DNA of 23,189 nt, taken from CAZEAC01 sp964510065. Lineage in GTDB: Bacteria > Bdellovibrionota_C > UBA2361 > CAIXSY01. Below the pieces are notes generated by a model, which was not told the DNA's origin, did no database searches, and worked only from the letters and a program-made list of their open reading frames with translations. The DNA is taken from positions 1 through 23,189 of the forward strand of contig CAZEAC010000073.1 of NCBI GenBank assembly GCA_964510065.1. The letters run 5' to 3'. Made by a program: the position numbers and the translations under genes. Shown one piece after another: positions 8,230-14,931 of this stretch (positions within the stretch are counted from its first letter, which is position 1; each line of letters starts with the position of its first letter).

Positions 8230-9444
8230 CTAACGACGAGAAAATATCTTTCGCGCCGAACGAAGCGCTTCACAAAGCCTATCGATGTCATCTTCGACAC
8301 TGTAAGCGGCGAGACTTAGCCGACAGGTCGACTGAATTCCTAGCGCCTCATGCAGCGGCATGGCGCAGTGGTGCCCCGCACGGATGCAAACCCCAATGCT
8401 ATCAGCTACCGATGCAACGTCGTGTGGATGAATCGCCTCGAGCGAAAACGCTAAAATCGCCGACTGCTGATCCGATAGGCCGTGCACAAGCGGTCCATAA
8501 AGCGACACTCCGGGAATTTCAGAAAGCCGGTTCAGCGCATAGTTCAGTATTCTTGCCTCGTGAGCCTCAATTTTCGCCGGATCAAGCGATTGAAAATAGG
8601 CAATCGCCTCGCCAAGCGCAATCGCTTCGACAATTGGCGGAGTGCCAGCCTCAAATCGGTGCGGTGGTGGAAGAAAGCTGCTGCCATCGACGCCAACATG
8701 GGCGATCATTCCTCCCCCGCCGATAACAGGCTCCCAGATTTTTAGAATTTCTGGTTTGCCATACAACACTCCTATACCCGTTGGGCCATAAATCTTGTGT
8801 CCTGAAAACGCCAGCAGATCCACGTCAAGGTCGCGCACGTTAATTGAAGCATGTGCCACTGATTGTGCCGCATCAAGAAGCACCTTCGCACCGAATGCAT
8901 GCGCCATCTCGATCATCTTCCCTACAGGCAGTACCGTACCAAGAACATTTGAAATCGCCGTAAAAGCTACAATTTTTGGCCTACAATCTCGAAGCTTCAA
9001 CTCAAAATCAGCAAGATCAATCTGGCCCTGTGCAGTAATTCCGGCGAACTCGACGTTTAGCTGCTTACGTTTGGCAAGAAGCTGCCAGGGAACGATGTTG
9101 CTGTGATGTTCGAAGCGGGTAAGCAGTATGCAATCGCCCGAGCGAAGCTCCTCGCCCAACGCCATTGCGGCAATATTAATCGCCGCGGTTGTTCCCGAAG
9201 TGAATACAACATTGCTCGGGCTTTCCGAGCCTATAAATTCGCTAATTGTTGTGCGTGCCCGTTCATAGCTTTCCGTGGCAAGACCACTCAAACCATAGGC
9301 GCCTCTATGAATGTTCGCATTATCATGACGGAGAAACTTATCTATAGTCGCGATCACGACTTCAGGCTTCTGCGTGGTCGCCGCCGAATCGAGATAGGCG
9401 AGTTTTCGGACTTTCAACAGCGGGAATTGTTCACGGATACTCAT
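8230..9444 (-). CDS. sufS: Cysteine desulfurase, SufS type
   Basis: 404 residues, matching the usual SufS length (about 406). It is a PLP enzyme that takes sulfur from L-cysteine, giving L-alanine and an enzyme-bound persulfide, for Fe-S cluster assembly in the cytoplasm. Visible landmarks are YLDSAATTQKP (17-27), NIHRGAY, the cofactor-stacking EHHSN (112-116), LLDAAQS with the PLP Asp (D191), SGHK with the Schiff-base lysine K217, FEAGTPP, and RAGHHCAMP with the catalytic Cys C360. The short RAGHHCAMP loop is the group II (SufS/CsdA) hallmark rather than IscS. No sufBCD, sufE or sufU gene lies beside it, so it appears to be an orphan here. A plausible sigma-70 promoter lies at 9488-9516. Confidence 0.96.
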   Translation of the reverse strand: MSIREQFPLLKVRKLAYLDSAATTQKPEVVIATIDKFLRHDNANIHRGAYGLSGLATESYERARTTISEFIGSESPSNVVFTSGTTAAINIAAMALGEELRSGDCILLTRFEHHSNIVPWQLLAKRKQLNVEFAGITAQGQIDLADFELKLRDCRPKIVAFTAISNVLGTVLPVGKMIEMAHAFGAKVLLDAAQSVAHASINVRDLDVDLLAFSGHKIYGPTGIGVLYGKPEILKIWEPVIGGGGMIAHVGVDGSSFLPPPHRFEAGTPPIVEAIALGEAIAYFQSLDPAKIEAHEARILNYALNRLSEIPGVSLYGPLVHGLSDQQSAILAFSLEAIHPHDVASVADSIGVCIRAGHHCAMPLHEALGIQSTCRLSLAAYSVEDDIDRLCEALRSARKIFSRR

Positions 9445-9487
9445 GCAGTGTACTTTTTAACAAGGAGATTAAATTAATATTTTCAAT

Positions 9488-9516
9488 ATATTAGCAATCT
9501 TTAATAAAACATTCAA
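9488..9516 (-). promoter_or_regulatory. Putative sigma-70 promoter of sufS
   Basis: On the minus strand, TTGAAT (9511-9516) and TAATAT (9488-9493) are separated by exactly 17 bp, 44 bp or more upstream of the sufS ATG, in a strongly AT-rich segment. Each hexamer matches 4 of 6 consensus bases. No clear repressor site was seen. Confidence 0.4.
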
Positions 9517-9608
9517 GATTAATGCAAAGATAAAGCCGGGTATCAAAAATAGCCGAATACTTTGCAATAACCAGGCGATCTTAAATCATAGGGGATTTAG
9601 TATTTCAA

Positions 9609-10625
9609 ATGACCACCCATCTTAAACATCGCCCAGGCGCACTTTACGCAATTTTATTTGGCTCAGCCTCGCTTGCGACAGTTTTCTGCGCAGCTATCGG
9701 CTGCGTCATTGCCGCCTCTTCGCTTGAACTCGCAATTGCCCGCGAAGCTCTCGAGCCGCATGGCAATTTTACCGAGCTTCCACGCGAACTAAAGCTTGCC
9801 AAAACGCTTGTACGCGCATCCACCTCACTTACACATATCGCCAGTCTGATAGACAGCGACGACAGCAACAAGATCGATTCGTATGTGTCAACATCTCTAA
9901 TGCATCTCGCATTTTTCGATGCCGCCTACGAGGGACAGGCAATTCGCCGCACTGAGGCTCAGATCGCCGCGCTCGGACTACTCTCCCGTGGCGAGGCTGT
10001 GAGCGCACTTGCGATAAGCACGACAAAGGATCTTGATAAGATTGAAGCGCTCGAAGCAGAAATGGTGCGACTCAAAAGCGGCGGCGGTTACGCGGCTAAA
10101 AGCTCTATCCAGCAGTACGATCGCTACACGCTGATTGCGCGCGATTTCGGCGAGTTAATGTCACTTCCGCCGCTCGACATGACCAAAGATGGTAAATTTC
10201 CCTTCTATAAGAAGGGAGTACTCAAGGGCCTGCCTGCGCTCTTGGGACTGCCTGATGATATTCCTGATCTGCTGTCCCTGCGCACCGCACTCGAAAAATT
10301 AAAAGCAACGGTAAAAACACAGGGCAATGACGCCGCTGCCACATTCGCTCAAAAAATCGCCTCGCTTCGAGAAGATGGCGAAACGCTGATTCGCGAAGCG
10401 CAAAGCGCGCAAGATGATGCGAGTAATATTCAGCAGAAGATCGAGGAAACGGCACGCGAATTGCGCTTTCGGCGCACCCATGCAAAGTCAAATTTACGCG
10501 CAATTTTCCTCAGCATAGTTGGTCAAAATCCACTTGATACGGAACACAGCCACCTGGCCCTTACTAAGTTTGTCCCGGTCAAAGAATTCATCTTCAAAAG
10601 GCTCTCGCCGAGCAGAGCTATCTAG
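9609..10625 (+). CDS. Unrecognised membrane-anchored helical protein
   Basis: 338 residues; I do not recognise a family. One hydrophobic segment (about residues 12-38, LYAILFGSASLATVFCAAIG) near the N-terminus is probably a signal anchor. Nearly everything after it is predicted alpha-helical and rich in Ala, Leu, Lys and Glu. There are likely coiled coils at about residues 140-160 (KDLDKIEALEAEMVRLKSGG) and 245-300 (from FAQKIASLREDGETLIREAQ on). The middle has a more hydrophobic stretch around KKGVLKGLPALLGLPDDIPD. No catalytic motif is visible. Codon use is like its neighbours. It lies alone between the divergent sufS promoter region and the gene-poor stretch that follows. A structural or scaffolding role in the envelope is the most one can infer. 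Confidence 0.7.
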   Translation: MTTHLKHRPGALYAILFGSASLATVFCAAIGCVIAASSLELAIAREALEPHGNFTELPRELKLAKTLVRASTSLTHIASLIDSDDSNKIDSYVSTSLMHLAFFDAAYEGQAIRRTEAQIAALGLLSRGEAVSALAISTTKDLDKIEALEAEMVRLKSGGGYAAKSSIQQYDRYTLIARDFGELMSLPPLDMTKDGKFPFYKKGVLKGLPALLGLPDDIPDLLSLRTALEKLKATVKTQGNDAAATFAQKIASLREDGETLIREAQSAQDDASNIQQKIEETARELRFRRTHAKSNLRAIFLSIVGQNPLDTEHSHLALTKFVPVKEFIFKRLSPSRAI

Positions 10626-10683
10626 CTGATTTCATTAATATAATTTATCCTTGGCCGAATCAAATCGAGCATGCATTTTTTTG

Positions 10684-10713
10684 TTGACTTCAGGGTGTCT
10701 GCTTGGCTAGAAC
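10684..10713 (+). promoter_or_regulatory. Putative sigma-70 promoter for an unassigned transcript
   Basis: TTGACT (10684-10689) and TAGAAC (10708-10713) are separated by 18 bp. The hexamers match the consensus at 5 and 4 of 6 bases. The next ORF begins 600 bp away, so if real it would drive a noncoding transcript or a long leader. Confidence 0.3.
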
Positions 10714-10714
10714 G

Positions 10715-11085
10715 TGGCTCCCGTTTGAACTCAAAAAGGAACGGGGGTGGAACCTAAGAATTGGTTTGGCGACCAAGGCTTGGGTGTGCTAGTGTAGTGG
10801 TTCAGGATGCGCTGTACGCTTTTGTAAGAATTCTCTGAATTGCGAAGCTTCCGGCCGGGTTATTCACACTACCTGTCATGTTTTGGTAGTGCTTTTGCCA
10901 GAACGGTTGTAACCGTCGGGTGATGTGGAAAATCCGGGTGCGAAGTGGCGTTGGAAGTTTGCTAATCAAGTTAGCAGCCATATATTCAACGTGTCGTTCG
11001 ATACTTTGCGCTCAGAGGGCTTCGCGTTAAGTGTTTCTATGAAATGCGGACATACTGGGACATTTCATTAGCAAGTGTCCCTTCT
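10715..11085 (+). ncRNA. Candidate structured noncoding RNA (unidentified)
   Basis: Downstream of the promoter-like site, consecutive hairpins follow with stems of 5-8 bp. The first pairs CTCCCGTT with AACGGGGG. Another is the near-perfect palindrome ACGGTTGTAACCGT. The region ends in GGGACA/TGTCCC (11057-11081) followed by TTCTT, which could serve as a weak terminator. No ORF or known RNA family was recognised. Hairpin density alone is weak evidence, so this is a hypothesis for an RNA gene or a long leader. Confidence 0.25.
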
Positions 11086-11120
11086 TGCCACCTAAGGCAG
11101 TAACTATAGAACTTCCACAG

Positions 11121-11150
11121 TGTAATCAGGTGGGATGTAATCAGGCGGGA
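11121..11150. repeat. Tandem 15-bp direct repeat (2 copies)
   Basis: TGTAATCAGGTGGGA is followed at once by TGTAATCAGGCGGGA, with one mismatch. A partial inverted copy, CCACCCTGAT, lies at 11163-11172. Direct repeats of this length about 170 bp upstream of a small gene could be regulator binding sites. Confidence 0.7.
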
Positions 11151-11321
11151 TCTGAATTTTGTCCACCCTGATGCACGGTCGGTGTCTCTCCAAAATCTGG
11201 CGGGACTGTCTGACGGAGGGAAGTGTCTGTGGCGGCCTTAAAATGTACGGATTTTTGTTATGCAATCGTGGTTGTGCCTTTGTAGTTGGTTTAATTGATT
11301 TAATTAATTGAGGAAATGGAT

Positions 11322-11609
11322 ATGAAATTCTGGTCAAATTCGGATGTACAGACACACGGCCCCTACGTCCCCGAGAAAAGACTGCTTGCCGCGGTGCTTC
11401 AAAGGGCGATAACTGACTTCATTAGCGGCGAGGGCGAAGTCCAAGAAGGTGCTCGCGCTTGGCTGCTCGAGGACGAACCAACTGATTCTCCGCTTACTTT
11501 TAAGTTTATCTGCGAGGCGCTTGACCTCGATATCGTGTCGCTTCGTCGCGCTGTAGTTGAGCAGGCAGAAGAGGGCTGCGGCGCGCTCCTTACCGAAGCT
11601 GCGATGTAG
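11322..11609 (+). CDS. Small orphan protein, paralogue of the 14281-14634 product
   Basis: 95 residues, soluble and acidic, with no signal peptide. I do not know a named family. The pattern PEKRLLAAVLQRAITDFISG, an acidic linker with ARAWLLEDEP, then LTFKFICEALDLDIVSLRRA parallels the small protein encoded at 14281-14634 (PERALMSALL..., YNWVHSDDSD, VFSFEGVCEGLGIDPKALRL). Similar PE-x-R-L...W...D...F.F..CE.L.LD...LR proteins occur in Deltaproteobacteria, as far as I recall, without known function. The CEALxLDxxxLR segment looks like a short helix-turn-helix-like pair, but that is speculative. The start is set by GAGG at 11310-11313, which is well spaced for ATG 11322; ATG 11316 is too close. 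Confidence 0.65.
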   Translation: MKFWSNSDVQTHGPYVPEKRLLAAVLQRAITDFISGEGEVQEGARAWLLEDEPTDSPLTFKFICEALDLDIVSLRRAVVEQAEEGCGALLTEAAM

Positions 11610-11643
11610 TTTCAAGCGAATTCTTAGCTCGCGCTACAAAATA

Positions 11644-11677
11644 GCCGAGTTACGTGCCTAATTGTGCGTAACTCGGC
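11644..11677. repeat. Perfect 11-bp inverted repeat
   Basis: GCCGAGTTACG (11644-11654) and CGTAACTCGGC (11667-11677) form a perfect stem with a 12-nt loop, 34 bp after the small gene ends. No T-run follows directly, so it may protect the mRNA 3' end or act together with the next hairpin. Confidence 0.65.
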
Positions 11678-11713
11678 GTGCACGCTTCATCAAAATTGAT
11701 TGGAAACAGAAGA

Positions 11714-11741
11714 GGCGTTCTATGCGTGCCGAATGCCTTTT
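11714..11741 (+). terminator. Probable intrinsic terminator
   Basis: GGCGTTC (11714-11720) pairs with GAATGCC (11731-11737), seven pairs with one G-T, followed by TTTT and further T-rich sequence. It probably ends transcription of the 11322-11609 gene. Beyond it, a perfect TATAAT (11806-11811) without a good -35 partner may be the start region for the next gene. Confidence 0.5.
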
Positions 11742-11869
11742 CAGTTTTTGCGCCTTTTATCACCCTTTCAATTAATCTTACTTCCCAGATCTGCAGACCA
11801 TAGGGTATAATTAGTAGTAATCCGTGAGGCTTCTATTACCCAACGAGGTAAACGTCTTTTTGTTGCTTT

Positions 11870-12121
11870 ATGAAAGGGAACAATCCAGAACTTTGGCAAA
11901 AACTCCTTGCAACACTTGATGAAAAGCTCCAGCTGAATTTGTTAGACCACCTGCGCAAAGTTGCAGCCTACCATTTCGAAGAAGACATTCTGTATATTGA
12001 GCCCGCAACGCCGGAAGAAGCAGACTACTTCAAGCGCGATTCTGTCTTTCAGCAGCTTCAACTCACGGCACAAGATGTGCTCAAGGTCGATCGAATAAAG
12101 ATCAAACGGCATGGGGACTAA
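11870..12121 (+). CDS. Small DnaA N-terminal-domain / DnaX-tail-like protein
   Basis: 83 residues. The layout LWQKLLATLDEKLQLNLLDH, a beta segment DILYIEPATPEEADYFKRD, then a helix and a final strand VLKVDRIKIKR follows the small fold shared by the DnaA N-terminal domain and the DnaX tau/gamma C-terminal region (W..L...L, a strand, then VxIx). No AAA+ domain is attached, so this is a free-standing domain. It could be a protein-protein interaction module of the replication machinery, but this is inference from a short and weakly conserved pattern. The only in-frame start is ATG 11870, since a stop lies at 11849. A GAGG at about 11845 is too distant to be a good Shine-Dalgarno. It lies 92 bp upstream of thrS on the same strand and may share its transcript. 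Confidence 0.6.
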   Translation: MKGNNPELWQKLLATLDEKLQLNLLDHLRKVAAYHFEEDILYIEPATPEEADYFKRDSVFQQLQLTAQDVLKVDRIKIKRHGD

Positions 12122-12129
12122 GTAGTCGA

Positions 12130-12174
12130 GCAGGCCTCGAAAACGACGCCTGCACCAAAAAGCGGGCCTCGCTT
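12130..12174 (+). promoter_or_regulatory. Two small hairpins in the thrS leader
   Basis: GCAGGC/GCCTGC (12130-12153, 12-nt loop) and AAGCG/CGCTT (12160-12174) lie just upstream of thrS. They could affect thrS expression. I see no T-box sequence, and resemblance to a tRNA-Thr arm was not established. Confidence 0.3.
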
Positions 12175-12213
12175 GTAAAATTACGGCTCTTCTGCCTAAC
12201 GTATCATCCAATT

Positions 12214-14004
12214 ATGGAACGCTCCGATTCCCCACTCTACAAACTCCGTCACTCTCTTGCTCATGTTCTAGCCGAAGCGGTGCTTGAAATTCGTCCTGAC
12301 GCTAAGTTGGCATTCGGTCCGCCGGTTGATAACGGCTGCTATTACGATTTTTTATTTCAAACTCCAATTGTGCCTGAAGATTTCAGCGACATCGAAAAAC
12401 GGATGCGCAAGATCATCGGACGACAGGAAAAATTTGTCGGGTCGGAGCGCAGCGCGGGCGATGCGGTGTCGCACCTTGAGGGGCGTGGCCAACAGTTTAA
12501 GGTTGAGTACTGCAAAGAGCTGCTGAGCCAGGGCGAAAAAACAATTGGCTTTTTCACCAACGGCCCTTTCGAAGATATGTGCGCCGGCCCGCACCTGGAA
12601 CACACCGGCCAGATTCCGCCGGACTGCTTTAAGATCGATACATTAGCCGGGGCGTATTGGCGTGGGAGCGAAAAGAACCCTCAGCTTACACGAATTTACC
12701 TGCTCGCTTTTTCAAACAAGAATGAGCTTAACGAGTATATAAAAAATCGCGAACTGGCGCGTGAGCGCGATCATCGCAAGCTTGGAAAAGAGCTCGACCT
12801 TTTTGTAATTTCCGATGTTGTTGGTCCAGGACTTCCACTGTGGACCCCCAACGGAACAGTCATCCGCGAAGCACTGGAGACTTTCGCAAAAGAGAAGGAG
12901 GCGCGCTACGGCTACGTTCGCGTGGCCACTCCGCACCTTGCCAAGGAGGATCTTTATAAAATCTCCGGGCATCTGCCCTACTACGCCGACTCGATGTTTC
13001 CTCCGATGGAACTCAAAGACGAGGCCAACTACTACATGAAAGCGATGAATTGCCCGCATCACCATATTATTTTCGGGCATAGGCCAAGGAGTTATCGCGA
13101 ACTTCCACTTCGGTTTGCCGAATACGGCACCGTGTATCGCTACGAGAGCTCAGGCTCACTTTCCGGACTGCTTCGGGTTCGTTCGATCGCGCAAAATGAC
13201 GCGCATATTTATTGCACGCTCGATCAGGTAAAGCGTGAGCTCGCGGCAACGTTTCGTATGACCTTCGAGTATTTCGACCTGTTCCGCTTTAAGAACATCA
13301 AGGTGCGTTTCTCAACGCACGATCCTAAAAACAAAGAAAAATTTGTTGACAATCCCGAACTGTGGAAGTTTTCCGAGCAAATCGTACGTGAAGTTATCGA
13401 CGAAAGCGGAGTCGCATTTGTCTTGGGCGAGGGCGAAGCCGCATTTTATGGGCCGAAGATCGACTTTCAGGCATCGACGCTTCTTGGCCGTGAAGAATCA
13501 ATTAGCACGACGCAGCTCGATTTCGCACAGCCTATGCGCTTTAACCTCAGTTATGTGGCTTCGGACGGCAAAGAACAGCGCCCCTACGTTATTCATCGTG
13601 CACCACTAGGCGCGCATGAGCGCTTCGTGGCCTTTCTCATCGAGCATTTTGGCGGAGCGTTCCCCACCTGGATGGCTCCGGCGCAGGTGCGCATAATCCC
13701 CGTTGCCGCAGACTTTAACGAATACGCGCAGAAAATCGCCGCGGCACTCCGCGAACATTTGATCAGAGTCGATGTCGATGAGAGCGATAACAGCTTTAAC
13801 AAGAAGATCCGCGAAGCCGTAACTCATAAAATTCCGAACATGGCGATTGTCGGCGGCAAGGAGCGCGATGAAAATACAATTACGCTGCGACGCTACTGCG
13901 TGAAGGAGCAGAAGACCATGCCAATGGAACGATTCGTGGCGATGGTACGTGAACTGGTGAGCGCGCGAGTCATGGACAACTTCCCCGATGTGGCGCTTCC
14001 GTGA
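12214..14004 (+). CDS. thrS: Threonyl-tRNA synthetase lacking the TGS domain
   Basis: 596 residues; charges tRNA-Thr with threonine in the cytoplasm. The editing (N2) domain begins almost at the N-terminus with H13 and H17 (HSLAH) and the C123/H127 pair (CAGPH), the residues that clear mischarged serine. The catalytic core shows MNCPHH with zinc ligand C280, the class II motif 2 region (RFAEYGTVYRYE), NDAHIY with H331, and IHRAPLGAHERF near motif 3. The anticodon-binding domain ends the protein (KIPNMAIVGGKERDENTITL). The family is usually about 640 residues with a TGS domain first. Here the TGS domain is absent, and the in-frame sequence upstream of the ATG shows none. The stop overlaps yacG, so the two are translationally coupled. 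Confidence 0.96.
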   Translation: MERSDSPLYKLRHSLAHVLAEAVLEIRPDAKLAFGPPVDNGCYYDFLFQTPIVPEDFSDIEKRMRKIIGRQEKFVGSERSAGDAVSHLEGRGQQFKVEYCKELLSQGEKTIGFFTNGPFEDMCAGPHLEHTGQIPPDCFKIDTLAGAYWRGSEKNPQLTRIYLLAFSNKNELNEYIKNRELARERDHRKLGKELDLFVISDVVGPGLPLWTPNGTVIREALETFAKEKEARYGYVRVATPHLAKEDLYKISGHLPYYADSMFPPMELKDEANYYMKAMNCPHHHIIFGHRPRSYRELPLRFAEYGTVYRYESSGSLSGLLRVRSIAQNDAHIYCTLDQVKRELAATFRMTFEYFDLFRFKNIKVRFSTHDPKNKEKFVDNPELWKFSEQIVREVIDESGVAFVLGEGEAAFYGPKIDFQASTLLGREESISTTQLDFAQPMRFNLSYVASDGKEQRPYVIHRAPLGAHERFVAFLIEHFGGAFPTWMAPAQVRIIPVAADFNEYAQKIAAALREHLIRVDVDESDNSFNKKIREAVTHKIPNMAIVGGKERDENTITLRRYCVKEQKTMPMERFVAMVRELVSARVMDNFPDVALP

Positions 14005-14183
14005 GCGGCAAAGAGGTCTGTCCCATTTGTAAAAAAGAGATCCCAAAAGAATCTACGTGTAAGCCCTTTTGCTCGGAACGCTGCCAAATGCTTGACCTTG
14101 GAGCGTGGGCAAATGAGCGCTATCGGATTGCAGGAGAGAAGCTGGACGAGAAGCCAGCGACTAAAGAAACTGAGGATGAGTAA
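14001..14183 (+). CDS. yacG: YacG-like zinc-binding DNA gyrase inhibitor
   Basis: 60 residues, close to E. coli YacG (65). The zinc site is C7-PI-C10 with C24-SER-C28, followed by the signature DLGAWANERYRI. The C-terminal tail is acidic and probably disordered. In E. coli YacG binds GyrB and inhibits gyrase. The start is a GTG at 14001 that overlaps the thrS stop by 4 bases (GTGA), implying coupled translation. Linkage to thrS rather than to coaE, its usual neighbour in gammaproteobacteria, is a local arrangement. An extra Cys (C20) lies between the pairs. Confidence 0.88.
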   Translation: MSGKEVCPICKKEIPKESTCKPFCSERCQMLDLGAWANERYRIAGEKLDEKPATKETEDE

Positions 14184-14210
14184 TACGTAGCTGCCCGCCC
14201 TCCTAATTTA

Positions 14211-14253
14211 CACGGGGCACGGAGCGCGGCGACGCCACGCTCCGTGCCCCGTG
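14211..14253. repeat. Perfect 16-bp inverted repeat, probable bidirectional terminator
   Basis: Arms 14211-14226 (CACGGGGCACGGAGCG) and 14238-14253 are perfect reverse complements with an 11-nt loop. The repeat sits between convergent genes, yacG (+) and the small minus-strand gene, where a bidirectional stop signal is expected. There is no T-run, so it may instead be a REP-like palindrome or rely on Rho. Confidence 0.75.
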
Positions 14254-14280
14254 ACACAGTAGTAAAGTACACTCCTCAGA

Positions 14281-14634
14281 TTACCCATCATGCCGACGCG
14301 AACGTTTCCATTCCTCAGAGGAATTCGAAGCGTTAATTAGACCAAGTCGGAGTGCTTTTGGATCGATGCCTAAGCCTTCGCAGACGCCTTCGAACGAAAA
14401 CACATAGTCCGAGTCGTCAGAGTGTACCCAATTGTAAGCCTCACGGTACCTCTTGCCACAGCTTCGACCTTTTTTAGTTAGATACGAGAGATAGTTCATG
14501 ACACCATCGAACAGCAGCGCTGACATCAGTGCCCGCTCCGGGCCCTGCGCGTAGCCGCCATTGGCGTCTAAAACCTCATCAACGAATAAGAATTGAACTC
14601 CGCGTTCATGCGAAATTTCCCGGTCCCCGTTCAT
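14281..14634 (-). CDS. Small orphan protein, paralogue of the 11322-11609 product
   Basis: 117 residues, soluble, with no known family. The central segment starting PERALMSALLFDGVMNYLSY, then YNWVHSDDSDYVFSFEGVCE and LGIDPKALRLGLI, matches the pattern of the 11322-11609 protein in the same order, with a longer basic insert (KKGRSCGKRYREA). Motif order and spacing support a common origin, although overall identity looks low. The C-terminus is charged (EEWKRSRRHDG). The start at 14634 is chosen because GGTGGAGGGG lies just upstream; ATG 14661 has no such site. It is transcribed toward yacG. The shared CExLxxDxxxLR tail could be a small DNA- or protein-binding helical hairpin; nothing proves this. 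Confidence 0.65.
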   Translation of the reverse strand: MNGDREISHERGVQFLFVDEVLDANGGYAQGPERALMSALLFDGVMNYLSYLTKKGRSCGKRYREAYNWVHSDDSDYVFSFEGVCEGLGIDPKALRLGLINASNSSEEWKRSRRHDG

Positions 14635-14931
14635 ATCCCCTCCACCTTTTTTGAACAACATCAGGTTGCTACAATTGTGATTCAGCGAAGGGGCAAAGCG
14701 TTTAATTCACTAGAATAGTTGTAACATATTAAAATTACTGACATTTCAAATACGTGGAACGCGGAAACTGCCAAAATGGTTGAGATTTTATGAATCCTGT
14801 CCGGACGATCGTAACCGCTAAATCGATAAAATAGCTGTTGGCTCTCCGCTAATTTCCCCTTCGCCAAGGCTACAGCGGACAGGGCAGCAGACGAGAGATT
14901 TTGTGAACGGTTTTGGACGACCTTCCCTGAG
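14635..14931. other. Intergenic region, no convincing gene
   Basis: About 300 bp between two minus-strand genes, AT-rich near 14700-14760, where a promoter for the small gene would be expected. One long minus-strand frame exists, but it starts with TTG inside the preceding gene and shows no family signal. A 9-bp inverted pair (GCGAAGGGG at about 14683 and CCCCTTCGC at about 14857) is too far apart to interpret. Confidence 0.5.

Larger units (their letters stand above)
10626..11321. other. Gene-poor region with many hairpins (candidate structured RNA and regulatory repeats)
   Basis: About 700 bp without a believable ORF in any frame. From left to right it holds: a T-rich stretch (10675-10682); a promoter-like site (10684-10713); hairpins CCCGTT/AACGGG, TTGGT/ACCAA (10761-10777), CACTACC/GGTAGTG, ACGGTT/AACCGT (around 10902-10916) and TGCTAA/TTAGCA; two overlapping hairpins at 11039-11081; and a tandem 15-bp repeat at 11121-11150. 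No match to tmRNA, RNase P, SRP or 6S consensus segments was found by eye. Confidence 0.5.

Noticed and set aside
10684..11085. tmRNA, RNase P RNA, 6S RNA or a group II intron.
   Set aside because: Diagnostic segments (tRNA-like end, GAGGAAAGUC-type core, 6S bubble, domain V hairpin) were not found by eye.
11104..11355. 83-codon minus-strand frame containing IPPDYIPPDY.
   Set aside because: The repeated peptide is just the translation of the tandem 15-bp DNA repeat, and the frame overlaps the start of the better-supported small plus-strand gene.
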